Of a stretch of DNA of 64,000 nt, positions 1 to 8,884 are shown piece after piece. The translations under genes and the position numbers were made by a program. Source of the stretch: Syntrophaceae bacterium UBA6078 (GTDB taxonomy: Bacteria; Desulfobacterota; Syntrophia; Syntrophales; UBA2210). The stretch covers positions 1 to 64,000 of the forward strand of contig DIXO01000050.1 of the NCBI GenBank assembly GCA_002428735.1, read 5' to 3'. Each line of letters begins with the position of its first letter. Position 1 is the stretch's first letter. The notes under the pieces were generated by a model. It had not been told where the DNA came from, searched no databases, and saw only the letters and a list, made by a program, of their open reading frames with translations.

Positions 1-26
1 GACATATTACGTGCTCCTGACAGACG

Positions 27-43
27 GGCAATTTTAAATTGCC
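27..43. promoter_or_regulatory. 17-bp palindrome upstream of the hydrolase gene
   Basis: GGCAATTT and AAATTGCC form a perfect 8-bp inverted repeat around one central T. It lies about 80 bp before the hydrolase start in otherwise non-coding sequence. A symmetric site of this size could be an operator for a dimeric regulator. No regulator gene is adjacent within the window, so its function is unknown. Confidence 0.3.
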
Positions 44-121
44 ATGAGAAAGGGAATATTATACGATGCAAAACATACCGTCCCGTAGCTTCCAATCGTG
101 GGAAGCGGAAAGGTGAATACT

Positions 122-934
122 ATGCCCTATGAACTGATAAACGGCGTCAGTCTCCACTACGAGGAGGCGGGAACCGGCGAGGCCATCATACTTCTCCACG
201 GCTATACGGGAAGCACCAGGGACTGGGCCAGTCAGATCCCCCTCTTGTCATCGAAATATCGCGTCATCGCCCTTGATCATCGGGGACACGGCATGTCCAG
301 CGCCCCTGAAGAGGAAGCAGAGTACTCCATTCCGCTCTCCAGCAGCGATGTCTTCGAGCTGCTGAAGCTGCGCGGCATCGACCGCTGTTGCCTCATGGGA
401 CATTCCATGGGGGGATATGTGGCGCTCCAGTTCGCCGTCGACCACCCCCGCATGGTGAAAGCCCTCGTGCTGGTGGATACCTCGGCGGGACAAGTTGAGC
501 GCCCTCCCGGATATGCTGAGATGCGCGCGAAGCTGGACCACCTGGCACGAGAGGAGGGTCTTGAGGCCGCATTCGAGTACGAGGCCGCCCATAATCCCTT
601 CAGGATCGAACGCTTCCGGCGGCATCCCGAATTACGGGAGGTGGCCAGACGGAAGACCATGGAAACATCGGTGGACGGCTACATCCACGTGGCAAGATCA
701 TTCGGCACGTGGCAACCGGTCACGAAACAGATCGGAGAGATACAGGCGCCGACCCTGATCTTCCAGGGAGAGGAAGACACCCCCTTTGTGGCTGCGTGCG
801 AAACGCTCAGGAAATCGATAGCCGGTTCGGAGCTTGTCATTATCCCCGACGCCGGCCACTCCCCCCACGAGGAGGCGCCCTCTCTCTTCAACGAGAAGCT
901 GGCCGCCTTTCTCGACCGGGTGTGCGGAGAATAA
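122..934 (+). CDS. alpha/beta-hydrolase family protein
   Basis: A 270-residue alpha/beta-hydrolase fold enzyme, probably a cytoplasmic esterase or lipase-like hydrolase. Visible are the oxyanion-hole segment LLHGYTG (about residues 24-30), the nucleophile elbow GHSMGG with Ser95, an acid in GEED (Asp219) and the catalytic His in AGHSPHE (His246), so the triad is complete. The ATG at 122 is chosen because GGAAAGG sits about 8 bases upstream. An in-frame GTG at 98 would add eight residues that overlap this ribosome site. The substrate cannot be told from the sequence. The gene is followed by a universal stress protein gene on the same strand after 80 bases. Confidence 0.85.
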   Translation: MPYELINGVSLHYEEAGTGEAIILLHGYTGSTRDWASQIPLLSSKYRVIALDHRGHGMSSAPEEEAEYSIPLSSSDVFELLKLRGIDRCCLMGHSMGGYVALQFAVDHPRMVKALVLVDTSAGQVERPPGYAEMRAKLDHLAREEGLEAAFEYEAAHNPFRIERFRRHPELREVARRKTMETSVDGYIHVARSFGTWQPVTKQIGEIQAPTLIFQGEEDTPFVAACETLRKSIAGSELVIIPDAGHSPHEEAPSLFNEKLAAFLDRVCGE

Positions 935-1014
935 ATTCTTGATAAGAATCTTCTTGAGAAAGAAGATACCGGAGCGAGAGTCGTTACAATCAACAACAAG
1001 AAAGGAGAAGCTTT

Positions 1015-1461
1015 ATGTTTACAAAGATACTCTATCCGACCGATTTTTCGGGCGTATCAAAAAAAGCCCTTGACGCCATCCTGAAGCTTAAAACAACGGC
1101 GGCCCAGGAGGTGGTCGTCATGCATGTCATCGACAGCAGGAATCTCGACACGGTGGCCCAGCATGTTCCCGGAGACCTTCTGAGAACCCAGCAGGCCCTC
1201 GAAAAAATCGCCCGGGACGGCACGAAGGAAATAGCCGACGAACTCGAAAAGAAGGGGTTCACAGTCAAGATCCGCATCGAGGAGGGAATCCCTGCCCGGA
1301 ACATCCTTGACGCGGAAGAAGACGAGGGCGCCACCAGCATCGTCATCGGATCTCATGGGATGAGTAACATCAGGGAGATCCTGCTGGGATCGGTTTCAGA
1401 ACGGGTAATCAGAAAGGCCAAAAGCCCGGTCCTGGTTATCAAGCGGCAGGAACCGGCTTGA
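1015..1461 (+). CDS. universal stress protein, UspA family
   Basis: A single-domain 148-residue UspA protein. The ATP-binding signature G-x2-G-x9-G-S is present as GSHG followed nine residues later by GS (about residues 117-131), and an early Asp lies in YPTDFS, so this belongs to the nucleotide-binding branch of the family. AAAGGAGAAG precedes the ATG at good spacing. Such proteins are usually soluble dimers involved in stress resistance, and the exact role is not predictable. The next gene, the aldehyde oxidoreductase fusion, begins about 100 bases downstream on the same strand. Confidence 0.9.
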   Translation: MFTKILYPTDFSGVSKKALDAILKLKTTAAQEVVVMHVIDSRNLDTVAQHVPGDLLRTQQALEKIARDGTKEIADELEKKGFTVKIRIEEGIPARNILDAEEDEGATSIVIGSHGMSNIREILLGSVSERVIRKAKSPVLVIKRQEPA

Positions 1462-1558
1462 TACATTCGTGGTTCTAATATTATGTGTTAATCTGGAAAA
1501 CCCGGTGATAGTCGGGTCTGCCTATCGGGGAGATTGGCAAGAAAATGAGAGAAGATAT

Positions 1559-4408
1559 TTGAAGATACTCCGTATTAACATGTCGAGCCTTACGGTGAAC
1601 ACGGAAACACTGCCCGAATCCTATACGTTGATCGGAGGCAGAGGACTGATCGCCAAGATCATGAATACCGAAGTTCCGCCCGACGCCGATCCCCTGGGAC
1701 CGGACAGCAAGCTGATTATCACTGCCGGGCCGCTGGCGGGGACCATGGCCCCCCAATTCGGCCGTATATCGCTGGGGTGTAAGAGCCCGCTGACGAAGGG
1801 GATCAAGAAGGCGAACGTGGGGGGACCAGCCTCCCAGAAGCTGGACAAGCTGGGTATCCGGGGAATCATTATCGAAGGGACACCGGAAGACGGGAAATGG
1901 TATCTCCTCAAAATATCCAAAGAAGGGGCCTCCCTGAAACCCGCCGATCAGTACGCGGGGATGCGAAACTACCCTCTCAATGAGGAGCTCCGCAAGAGAT
2001 ACAGCGACAAGGCCGCTTTCATCACCATCGGCCCCGCCGGCGAGCGGAAGTACACGGGGGCGTCGATCGCCCTGACCGATGCCTATGGCGACCCTTCGCG
2101 CGCCGCAGGAAGGGGAGGGATCGGAGCCGTCATGGGTGCCAAAGGGCTCAAGGCCATCGTCATCGACGATACCGGTTCCGAGAAGGTCCCTCTGGCCGAT
2201 CCGACAGCCTTCAGAGAAACGGTCAGAAACTGGGTGGGAATCCTCAGGAAAGATGTGAGCTGCGGTCTCTTCCACACCTTCGGAACGCCATTGGCCGTCT
2301 CCAACCTGAGTATGGTGGGGAGCATGCCCGCCAAGGGAAACACTTTGGGGCGGCACGAGGAGTTCAGGAAAGTCAGCGGCGATGCCATCAAAAACAAGGT
2401 CTGGGAGCGGGGCGGCAGGATGCACGGCTGCATGCCGGGATGCGTCGTCCAGTGTTCGATCATCTACAACGGGCCTGACGGAAAACGTCTCTGTTCGGCC
2501 TTCGAATACGAGGCGGTCGCCCTCCTGGGGACCAACCTCGACATCATCGACCTCGACGCCATCGCCCGGATGAAGTTCCTGTGCGACGACATCGGCATCG
2601 ACCTGATTGAGATAGGTGGTTCTCTGGCCGTCGCCGTATCGGGCGGCAGGCTGAAGATGGGGGACGCCGCGGGGGCTATCAGGCTTATCGAGGAGATCGG
2701 AGAAGGGACGGATTTCGGGAAAACCCTCGGAAACGGCGCCGTCGCCACGGCCAAGTTGCTGAATGTGTCACGGGTCCCCGTCTTCAAGGGGCAGGCCATC
2801 CCCGGCCACGACGGCCGGGCTGCCAAGGGGATCGGTGTGACCTACGCCACGAGCCCCATGGGAGCCGACCACAACGCCGGACTCACCTACAAGATCCCAG
2901 GGCAGAAAGAGGGGCAGATCGAAAACTCGCTCGCCTTCCAGATCAGGGCGGCGATCTGCGATACTATCGGGTACTGTCTCAACTCCGTCCCCGGCGGCCA
3001 GACGTCGGTCTATGGATTCTTCGCCTCCCTCCTCAATGCCCGCTACGGGATGAACCTCACGGCGGATGACTTGGTGGAGATCGGCAAACAGACACTGAAA
3101 GACGAGAATACCTTCAACAACGGGGCGGAGTTCAGCAGGATATGGGAGCCTTATCCGGCCTTCTACCGGACGGAGCCTCTTCCCCCGACCAACCGGGTCT
3201 TCGACGTCGAGGACAGCGAGATCGAGGACATCTGGAACCGGATCGACGCCTACAGGGAAAAGAAGAAGGCGTGGGAGATACGGATCGCCCATCTTCCCCC
3301 CATGCTGATCGGGGCGGGGGTCCTCGGCAAGGTCGGCACTCAGGCCAGATCGCTGAAGATGACGAAGGCCCTCTTTCTCTGTGATCCCGTCATGAAACAA
3401 ATCGGGCGTGCCGACGAGATCATAGACAATCTCACCACCAAAGGGATCGAGACGGTCCTCTTCACCGACATCGAGCCCGACCCCCCCATCTGGGAGATCG
3501 ACAACCTCGGCGAGCTGTACACAAAAGAGCGGTGCGACGGGATCATCGCCATGGGGGGCGGGAGCTCAATGGACGCGGCCAAGGCCCTCTCCGTGCGGGT
3601 GACCCATCCCGGCCATATGTCGGAGTACGAAAGCCTCGCGGGTGGAACCGGAAAAATCAAAGATATCCTTCCCCCGGTCATCTGTATCCCCACCACATCG
3701 GGCACGGGAAGCGAGGCGAACACCTACGCGGTGATTACTGACACGGAACGGGGGATCAAGTTCATCATCATGAGCGAGATCATGGTTCCGAAACTGGCGA
3801 TCATCGACCCCGAAGTAACCAGAACCATGCCAAAAAGTCTCACTGCCGAGACGGGTATAGACGCGCTGTCCCACTGCATCGAAGGGTACGTGGGGACCCT
3901 GATGCCGTATCATCCGTACTACTCGACATTGGCTTACTACGGAGTCAAACTGATCGGAAAGAGTCTCCCCCGCGCCTGCCATAACCCCGACGACCTGGAG
4001 GCCCGGACGGATATGGCCATGGCTGCTGTTTATGGCGGCGCCGCCTTTACCAAGGGGCTCGGGGTCGGACACAACCTCGGCCACGTCATCGGAGCCCGCT
4101 ATCACACCGCTCATGGAAAATCGATCGCCCCGGGGCTGCTCTGCTTCGCCCGAGTGAACGAGAAGGCCTGTCGGGAGGATTTCAAGGATCTCGCCTGGAC
4201 GCTGAACCGTTCGACAAATCTGGAGGATGGATTGCGGAAATTGTACGAAGAGGTGGGAATGCCCACCCGCTTCCGGGACCTGGGTGTCCCGGAGGAGGAT
4301 CTGCCGCAGATCGCCTTCGAGGCATCAAAGGACGTGGTCAATATCGCCGGCAACCCGACCCCCCTTGAAGAACACCACTTTCTGGAACTGCTGAATGAAT
4401 TTTATTAG
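1559..4408 (+). CDS. aldehyde:ferredoxin oxidoreductase fused to iron-type alcohol dehydrogenase
   Basis: One uninterrupted reading frame carries two enzymes. Residues 1-560 are a tungsten/molybdenum-bispterin aldehyde:ferredoxin oxidoreductase: N-terminal KILRIN strand, GGRGL, and candidate [4Fe-4S] ligands Cys291, Cys295, Cys299 and Cys473 (CMPGCVVQC, then GYC). Residues about 575-949 are an iron alcohol dehydrogenase with the NAD(P) loop GGGSSMDAAK and the complete metal set Asp768, His772, His838, His852. The family chemistry is acid/aldehyde interconversion with ferredoxin and aldehyde/alcohol interconversion with NAD(P)H, so the fusion could run acid to alcohol or the reverse. The first Cys spacing is C-x3-C, not the usual C-x2-C. 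The TTG start is chosen because the family begins at KILR. The frame stays open to a GTG at 1469, and an ATG at 1580 is also possible. Confidence 0.85.
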   Translation: MKILRINMSSLTVNTETLPESYTLIGGRGLIAKIMNTEVPPDADPLGPDSKLIITAGPLAGTMAPQFGRISLGCKSPLTKGIKKANVGGPASQKLDKLGIRGIIIEGTPEDGKWYLLKISKEGASLKPADQYAGMRNYPLNEELRKRYSDKAAFITIGPAGERKYTGASIALTDAYGDPSRAAGRGGIGAVMGAKGLKAIVIDDTGSEKVPLADPTAFRETVRNWVGILRKDVSCGLFHTFGTPLAVSNLSMVGSMPAKGNTLGRHEEFRKVSGDAIKNKVWERGGRMHGCMPGCVVQCSIIYNGPDGKRLCSAFEYEAVALLGTNLDIIDLDAIARMKFLCDDIGIDLIEIGGSLAVAVSGGRLKMGDAAGAIRLIEEIGEGTDFGKTLGNGAVATAKLLNVSRVPVFKGQAIPGHDGRAAKGIGVTYATSPMGADHNAGLTYKIPGQKEGQIENSLAFQIRAAICDTIGYCLNSVPGGQTSVYGFFASLLNARYGMNLTADDLVEIGKQTLKDENTFNNGAEFSRIWEPYPAFYRTEPLPPTNRVFDVEDSEIEDIWNRIDAYREKKKAWEIRIAHLPPMLIGAGVLGKVGTQARSLKMTKALFLCDPVMKQIGRADEIIDNLTTKGIETVLFTDIEPDPPIWEIDNLGELYTKERCDGIIAMGGGSSMDAAKALSVRVTHPGHMSEYESLAGGTGKIKDILPPVICIPTTSGTGSEANTYAVITDTERGIKFIIMSEIMVPKLAIIDPEVTRTMPKSLTAETGIDALSHCIEGYVGTLMPYHPYYSTLAYYGVKLIGKSLPRACHNPDDLEARTDMAMAAVYGGAAFTKGLGVGHNLGHVIGARYHTAHGKSIAPGLLCFARVNEKACREDFKDLAWTLNRSTNLEDGLRKLYEEVGMPTRFRDLGVPEEDLPQIAFEASKDVVNIAGNPTPLEEHHFLELLNEFY

Positions 4409-4538
4409 ATAGCACAGGGATTAACAGCAGAAACTATCAATATTGCAGCAATATTCCTTGGAACCGCCCGCATGTTGATCTGCTGTTTGAGGCCCCGGTA
4501 ACACATCAAAAAAAAGGGGCTCATCCGCCGGGACCGGA

Positions 4539-5600
4539 TCAGGATACGGCGCTATTCTCAGGGTGCTCCGGATCACATACGACCCGCGCGCGTCCCTCTT
4601 CCTTGGCCTGATACATCAGGTTGTCTACCCGCGTCAGAACCGCATCGGCGCTCTCGCTGTCCCGGTATTGGGTGACGCCGAAGCTGGCCGTCAGCGCTCC
4701 GACCTCGGGGAAGAGACGGTTTTGTAATTGTTTCAGAAGATCGTCCGCCAGCATTGTCGCGCGCTGAAGATTCGTATTAACGGCAATGATGGTAAATTCC
4801 TCACCGCCCCAGCGGGCCAGGATATCCGACACACGCAGCCGTTTCCGTATGAGTTCCACCATTCCTGCGAGCACCCGGTCCCCCGCTTCATGTCCGAAGC
4901 GGTCATTCACGGCCTTGAAGTGATCAACATCCAGCATGATGAGGGAAAAAGGAACACCATACCGATTGCTACGGCCCATCTCACGGTGCAATTCTTCCAT
5001 GAAGTGACGGCGGTTGAAAACGCCGGTTAATGGGTCCGTTATTGCCAGAACCCGAAGCTCCTCCGTGAGACGCCTGCGCTCCGTCACATCCCGGCTCACC
5101 CCGAGAATTGCCACCGGCCGCTTCTGATCGTCCCGCAGAAAGGACAGAACATTCTCTATCCAGACGATGGAACGGTCCTTGCGATATTCTTCGATTTCGA
5201 TGACGCGGGTTCGGCCGGGATCGGCACCGTTCGTTTCAAGGGCCAGTTCCTCTTCCAATATCTTCGTCACTGTTTCCAGCGAATGGGGCGGCATTACGTT
5301 GGCTATGTCCTGCCCCATCGTTTCTTCAGGCGTGGATCCATAGATCTTTCTGACGGCGGGGCTGACATAGGTAAAGCGCAGGGTCGCCATATCCACCGTC
5401 CACAGGCAATCTCCGGAATAATCGGCGATCAGACGGTATTTCTGTTCGCTTGCACACAGCTCTTTTTCCATGGCGCGCAGGTCGGCATTCTTCCGCTCCA
5501 GGTCGGCTAAACGCCGGCGCAGCGTTTCCATCTCATCATTGTGCCCCGTGGGGACCTTTTTGCGGCCTTTCATTCCGATCGAATCCTTCCTGTTTCTCAT
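4539..5600 (-). CDS. PAS-domain diguanylate cyclase (GGDEF)
   Basis: A 353-residue soluble signalling enzyme predicted to make cyclic di-GMP from two GTP. A charged coiled-coil-like stretch (about 24-58) leads into a PAS sensor domain (about 50-175, ending DVTERRRL) and a GGDEF domain (about 180-345). The active site is GGEEF at 265-269, compatible with activity. RVSD at 256-259 lies five residues before it and matches the RxxD inhibitory I-site, so product feedback inhibition is expected. There are no membrane segments. A second ATG ten codons in is an alternative start. The gene stands alone, facing the end of the aldehyde oxidoreductase gene. Confidence 0.9.
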   Translation of the reverse strand: MRNRKDSIGMKGRKKVPTGHNDEMETLRRRLADLERKNADLRAMEKELCASEQKYRLIADYSGDCLWTVDMATLRFTYVSPAVRKIYGSTPEETMGQDIANVMPPHSLETVTKILEEELALETNGADPGRTRVIEIEEYRKDRSIVWIENVLSFLRDDQKRPVAILGVSRDVTERRRLTEELRVLAITDPLTGVFNRRHFMEELHREMGRSNRYGVPFSLIMLDVDHFKAVNDRFGHEAGDRVLAGMVELIRKRLRVSDILARWGGEEFTIIAVNTNLQRATMLADDLLKQLQNRLFPEVGALTASFGVTQYRDSESADAVLTRVDNLMYQAKEEGRARVVCDPEHPENSAVS

Positions 5601-5841
5601 TGCCTGCCGTCAGTCTGGCCGAGGCTTGGATGGCGGTACAGTTTTTTGAAATATCCGCGCTATATAGGGAAAGATATGACGGGATGTCAATGAAAAACTG
5701 GCCGAGGGGTCCGGCAATCGCTTGTTATGGAGGGGGAATCCGTTGCAGGTACTGCCCGTGAGAGATTGTCCCTCGGGAAGATACGTGCCATGCCTTCAAG
5801 GGTTGGATACTCTATTTTGACCCCGCCCCTGTTGAGACGGC

Positions 5842-6366
5842 TCACGCCGGTGCGGTACGTTCATTTCTGGAAAGCGCCCGGACAGCCACCGGGTTTGCCA
5901 GAACGACGGATGTCTCGACCTGCCGGTCTGGAATATTCCAGTACCGTTTCAAAAGCAGGTCCTTGTCGCGATTTGAAACGAGGGTATATCCGTTTTTGCG
6001 ATAGAAGGAGACGGCCCACTTCGCGTCGGCCCACGTTCCAATCAGAAAGGGCTTGTCGCTCATCCCTTCAAGGTGATGAAGGAGTTCAGTCCCCAGACCC
6101 TTCCCCTGAGCCTGCGTGCGGACATAGGCGTGACGGATCAGAGTCACCTCTCCCCGGTCCTGGATTCCCATAACGGCTGCGAGCACACCGTCCCGATCGG
6201 CTCCCCAGAACATGACGCCGCTGTGAATCTCGGCCGCCAGTTCGTCCGCGCTCATGTACGGCTCGTGCCACCGGTCAGCGGGTATGACGCCGCGGTACGC
6301 CTGCGCGGCGTCATTGATGATCTCATGGATCGCATCGAAATCTGGTGCAACACAGCGTCGTATCAT
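5842..6366 (-). CDS. GNAT family N-acetyltransferase
   Basis: A 174-residue acetyltransferase of the GNAT superfamily. The acetyl-CoA pyrophosphate-binding loop appears as QAQGKGLG, followed by a helix leading to the late segment AVSFYRKNGY that is typical of the family. The ATG at 6366 is preceded by GCGGAGAG. An upstream in-frame ATG at 6420 would add 18 residues without a clear ribosome site. The acceptor substrate cannot be inferred. The gene lies on the minus strand between the PPC-domain gene and the diguanylate cyclase gene, with about 240 bases before the latter. Confidence 0.85.
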   Translation of the reverse strand: MIRRCVAPDFDAIHEIINDAAQAYRGVIPADRWHEPYMSADELAAEIHSGVMFWGADRDGVLAAVMGIQDRGEVTLIRHAYVRTQAQGKGLGTELLHHLEGMSDKPFLIGTWADAKWAVSFYRKNGYTLVSNRDKDLLLKRYWNIPDRQVETSVVLANPVAVRALSRNERTAPA

Positions 6367-6431
6367 GCGGCTCTCCGCTTCATCTCGTTCGTCAACCACC
6401 CTCACCCCCATCGTGAACAATGGATGGGCTT

Positions 6432-6884
6432 TCAGGAATCTGAAGCCTGCAGAAGCTTGAATCCAAGATCAGGATGAAGAACGCGCTTCCCACTGACATG
6501 GGTCAGTTCAAAAAGGACCACCTCCATAATCTGCCATACCTTCACTCCCGATCGTATACACCCCGTAACCGTATGATCCCCCCTCCCGCAGGCCATGTGC
6601 AGGTGGACCATGGGAGCTCCCTCCTCATCGGGGAAGATAGTGCCGGTCCCCGCGACCTCATGCACATTCCCCAGAATATGTGTTGCCGGTATAATCGGGC
6701 GGTCGTCCCCACGCTCGGGACCGACAACGAGTTCGCTCTCTCCGGAAGCGCCTCCGGTAATGATGAGGGCCGCAGCGGTTATCCGCTTTTCGCGGGCAAA
6801 CCGCTCGATTTCTTCATGGACCGTTTCTCCGTCCTCAAGCCGCAGTATGAAGGTCCGGCCCTGTTGCGCCTGTGCGTATTGCAT
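6432..6884 (-). CDS. PPC/DUF296 domain protein
   Basis: A 150-residue single-domain PPC (DUF296) protein, a family of small trimeric proteins named from plant and prokaryote members. The conserved core is seen as ALIITGGASG followed by HILGNVHEVAGTGTIF and PMVHLHMACGRGD. The His residues of HLH are at the place where homologues bind a metal. Bacterial members are often described as possible DNA-binding proteins, but the function is not established and no AT-hook is present here. The gene sits between a GNAT acetyltransferase gene and the etf genes on the same strand, separated from etfA by a hairpin. Confidence 0.75.
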   Translation of the reverse strand: MQYAQAQQGRTFILRLEDGETVHEEIERFAREKRITAAALIITGGASGESELVVGPERGDDRPIIPATHILGNVHEVAGTGTIFPDEEGAPMVHLHMACGRGDHTVTGCIRSGVKVWQIMEVVLFELTHVSGKRVLHPDLGFKLLQASDS

Positions 6885-6953
6885 GGTTCTCTTTCACCTC
6901 TGACGAAAAATCAGTTCCGGGAGATTATTTTTTCGGGTCCATTTACGACGAGA

Positions 6954-6972
6954 GGGGGGAGGATATCCCCCC
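6954..6972. terminator. hairpin downstream of etfA
   Basis: GGGGGGA and TCCCCCC form a perfect 7-bp stem around a 5-base loop, placed between the end of etfA and the start of the PPC gene. There is no clear T-tract on either strand, so it may act as a processing or weak termination hairpin. Confidence 0.3.
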
Positions 6973-7029
6973 GTTTCGTATTATGACTTTTGGCGGTACG
7001 GGACAGCGATGGATCAGGGCAATAGATGC

Positions 7030-8031
7030 TTACCCCTTGACCCTGCTCTTCAGCTCACTGATCAGGGGCGGGACGATTTTCATGAAATCCTGGGCAACAA
7101 TGACATCGGAGGCCTGGAAAATATCCGCGTTCTGATTGCTGTTGATGCTTATGACATGCTTCGACTGGTCCATGCCAACGATATGGTGCATCACGCCGGA
7201 GATCCCGATCCCCAGATAGAGGGTCGGCCGAACGGTCTTCCCGCTCTGCCCGATCATCTGCGATTCCCGGGCCCACCCCTCATCAACAGGCGGCCGCGTC
7301 GCGCCCACCGCGCCGCCCAGAAGGCGGGCGAGTTCTTCCAGAAGGTGCCAGTTTTCCTTGCCACCCACACCCCATCCGCCGGCGACGACAACTTCGGCCT
7401 TCTCCAGAGGTTGTTCTCCGGCTACCGTCCGCTCAACACCAAGAACCTCAGGCCCCATATTCGAGTCAGGCAGATCGATGGATACGTCTTCTATTCGGCC
7501 TTCGCGCTCCTCTTCCGGCAACACCCTCATGGCTCCCGGCATAACGGTGGCCATCTGGGGGCGATGATCGGGACAGGCAATGGTGGCCACAATCCCTCCC
7601 CCCCATCCGGGAACCATCTGCAGGAGATTCCCCTTTTCATCCAGCTTCAGATCGATGCAATGGGCGGAAAGGCCTGTCCTGAGCCTGGCAGCCACACGGG
7701 GAGCAAGTTCAACCCCCATGGCGGTGGCACCCATCAATACGGTCCCCGGCTCGTGTTTCTTGATCAGGCTCTCCAATACATGCGTATACGGAAGAAGGCG
7801 ATACTGCCCCAGCCTCGGATCGTCGGCGACAAAGACTATGTGAGCGCCGTGGTTGACGAGTATCTGTGCAAGTTCACGCACCTGATGACCCATGAGGACC
7901 GCGACAACCGCGCCTCCGGCCTGAGAGGCCAGTTCGCTCGCCTTCCCCAGAAGTTCGAGGCTCACATCATGCAACTCGCCATCCCGTTGCTCCGCAAAAA
8001 CCCATACGTCCGCGCTTTTCTTTTCATTCAT
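7030..8031 (-). CDS. etfA: electron transfer flavoprotein, alpha subunit
   Basis: A 333-residue EtfA subunit. The C-terminal FAD-binding domain carries the family signature from GAVGATRPPVDEGW through SGKTV and LYLGIGISG to HHIVGM and INSN. The N-terminal half has the usual Rossmann-like ETF domain (VWVFAEQRDG start). It would pair with EtfB, encoded immediately upstream, and pass electrons from the adjacent acyl-CoA dehydrogenase to the quinone pool or to a ferredoxin/NAD couple. The ATG at 8031 has AGGAG nine bases before it, inside the end of etfB, which suggests coupled translation. An ORF start at 8049 would bury this ribosome site. Confidence 0.92.
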   Translation of the reverse strand: MNEKKSADVWVFAEQRDGELHDVSLELLGKASELASQAGGAVVAVLMGHQVRELAQILVNHGAHIVFVADDPRLGQYRLLPYTHVLESLIKKHEPGTVLMGATAMGVELAPRVAARLRTGLSAHCIDLKLDEKGNLLQMVPGWGGGIVATIACPDHRPQMATVMPGAMRVLPEEEREGRIEDVSIDLPDSNMGPEVLGVERTVAGEQPLEKAEVVVAGGWGVGGKENWHLLEELARLLGGAVGATRPPVDEGWARESQMIGQSGKTVRPTLYLGIGISGVMHHIVGMDQSKHVISINSNQNADIFQASDVIVAQDFMKIVPPLISELKSRVKG

Positions 8032-8042
8032 GCATACCGCTC

Positions 8043-8846
8043 CTAACACTCAATCACGCCGCACTGGTATATCCGTTCCACCAGCTTTTTGACGATCTCA
8101 TCGACGGTGCCTTCCAATCGCTCTCTCTTCCTTTCAAATTTTCGGACATCCATCCCCGCCATCTTTGTGGGAGAACCCGAGAGTCCGATACGTTCGGGAT
8201 CAACCCGCACATCCTCATTGGAGACGATCGTGATCTCTTTGGACTCCGCCGCCAATATGCCGGTAAAGGGGATGTACCGGGGCTTATTCAGCTCTTTCCG
8301 GACGGACAGGACGATCGGAAAGCCGGATGAAAGGGTGACGGAACCGCTTTCTATCTTTTGCGTGATGACGAGATTGTCCCCGGAAGACCCCTCCAGACCG
8401 ATAACATGCATCACGTTGGGAATATTCAGCATCTCCGCAAGCTGCGAACAGATCTGAGCCGTTGAGCCATCAATCGACTGATTGCCGCACAGGATGACGT
8501 CGTAATCCCCGATCCAGCGACAGCCGGCAGCCAGGATCTCGGCGGTGGCCAGACTGTCCGATCCGGCAAAGACCCGATCCGACAAAAGGACGGCCCTGTC
8601 GGCCCCCATGGCGAGCCCTTCGCGGATAAGGGGCTGTGCGAAGGGGGGCGCCATTGACAGGAGCACCACTTCTCCCCCATGGGATTCGCGCAGTACAAGT
8701 GCGGCCTCAAGGGCGTGCTTGTCAAGGGGATTCAGTATGAGTGGGATCCCTTCCCGCTTCAGCGTCTTCGTTTCAGGATCCATGCTGACCTTGTCCCAGT
8801 GTTTGGGGTCCGGCACGGGTTTGACACACACGATAATCCTGTTCAT
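8043..8846 (-). CDS. etfB: electron transfer flavoprotein, beta subunit
   Basis: A 267-residue EtfB subunit starting MNRIIVCVKPVPDP, with the typical NPLDKHALEAAL and GADRAVLLSD segments and the nucleotide-contact region SIDGSTAQ. The last resembles the DG-TAQ loop that holds FAD in some bifurcating Etf proteins, but whether AMP or FAD is bound cannot be decided by eye. GGAAGGAAC lies before the chosen ATG. The frame is open nine codons further upstream. Gene order is acyl-CoA dehydrogenase, etfB, etfA, one tight minus-strand operon in which the dehydrogenase passes its electrons to the flavoprotein. Confidence 0.92.
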   Translation of the reverse strand: MNRIIVCVKPVPDPKHWDKVSMDPETKTLKREGIPLILNPLDKHALEAALVLRESHGGEVVLLSMAPPFAQPLIREGLAMGADRAVLLSDRVFAGSDSLATAEILAAGCRWIGDYDVILCGNQSIDGSTAQICSQLAEMLNIPNVMHVIGLEGSSGDNLVITQKIESGSVTLSSGFPIVLSVRKELNKPRYIPFTGILAAESKEITIVSNEDVRVDPERIGLSGSPTKMAGMDVRKFERKRERLEGTVDEIVKKLVERIYQCGVIEC

Positions 8847-8884
8847 CTTTGTTCCTTCCCGCAATACACTCACACTCTTATCTA

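Noticed and set aside
935..1014. Two small hairpins (TTCTT-AAGAA and CTTCTT-AAGAAG) between the hydrolase and UspA genes.
   Set aside because: Stems of 5-6 bp rich in A and T without a T-tract are too weak to call a terminator or operator.
4489..4522. Possible terminator between the aldehyde oxidoreductase fusion and the diguanylate cyclase genes (GAGGCCCC and GGGGCTC around an A8 run).
   Set aside because: The arms pair only with a bulged base and the A8 lies in the loop, so no convincing stem with a T-tract results on either strand.
7009..8046. 345-codon open frame on the plus strand opposite etfA.
   Set aside because: It mirrors etfA, has no family similarity and no ribosome site; long antisense frames are common in GC-rich genes.
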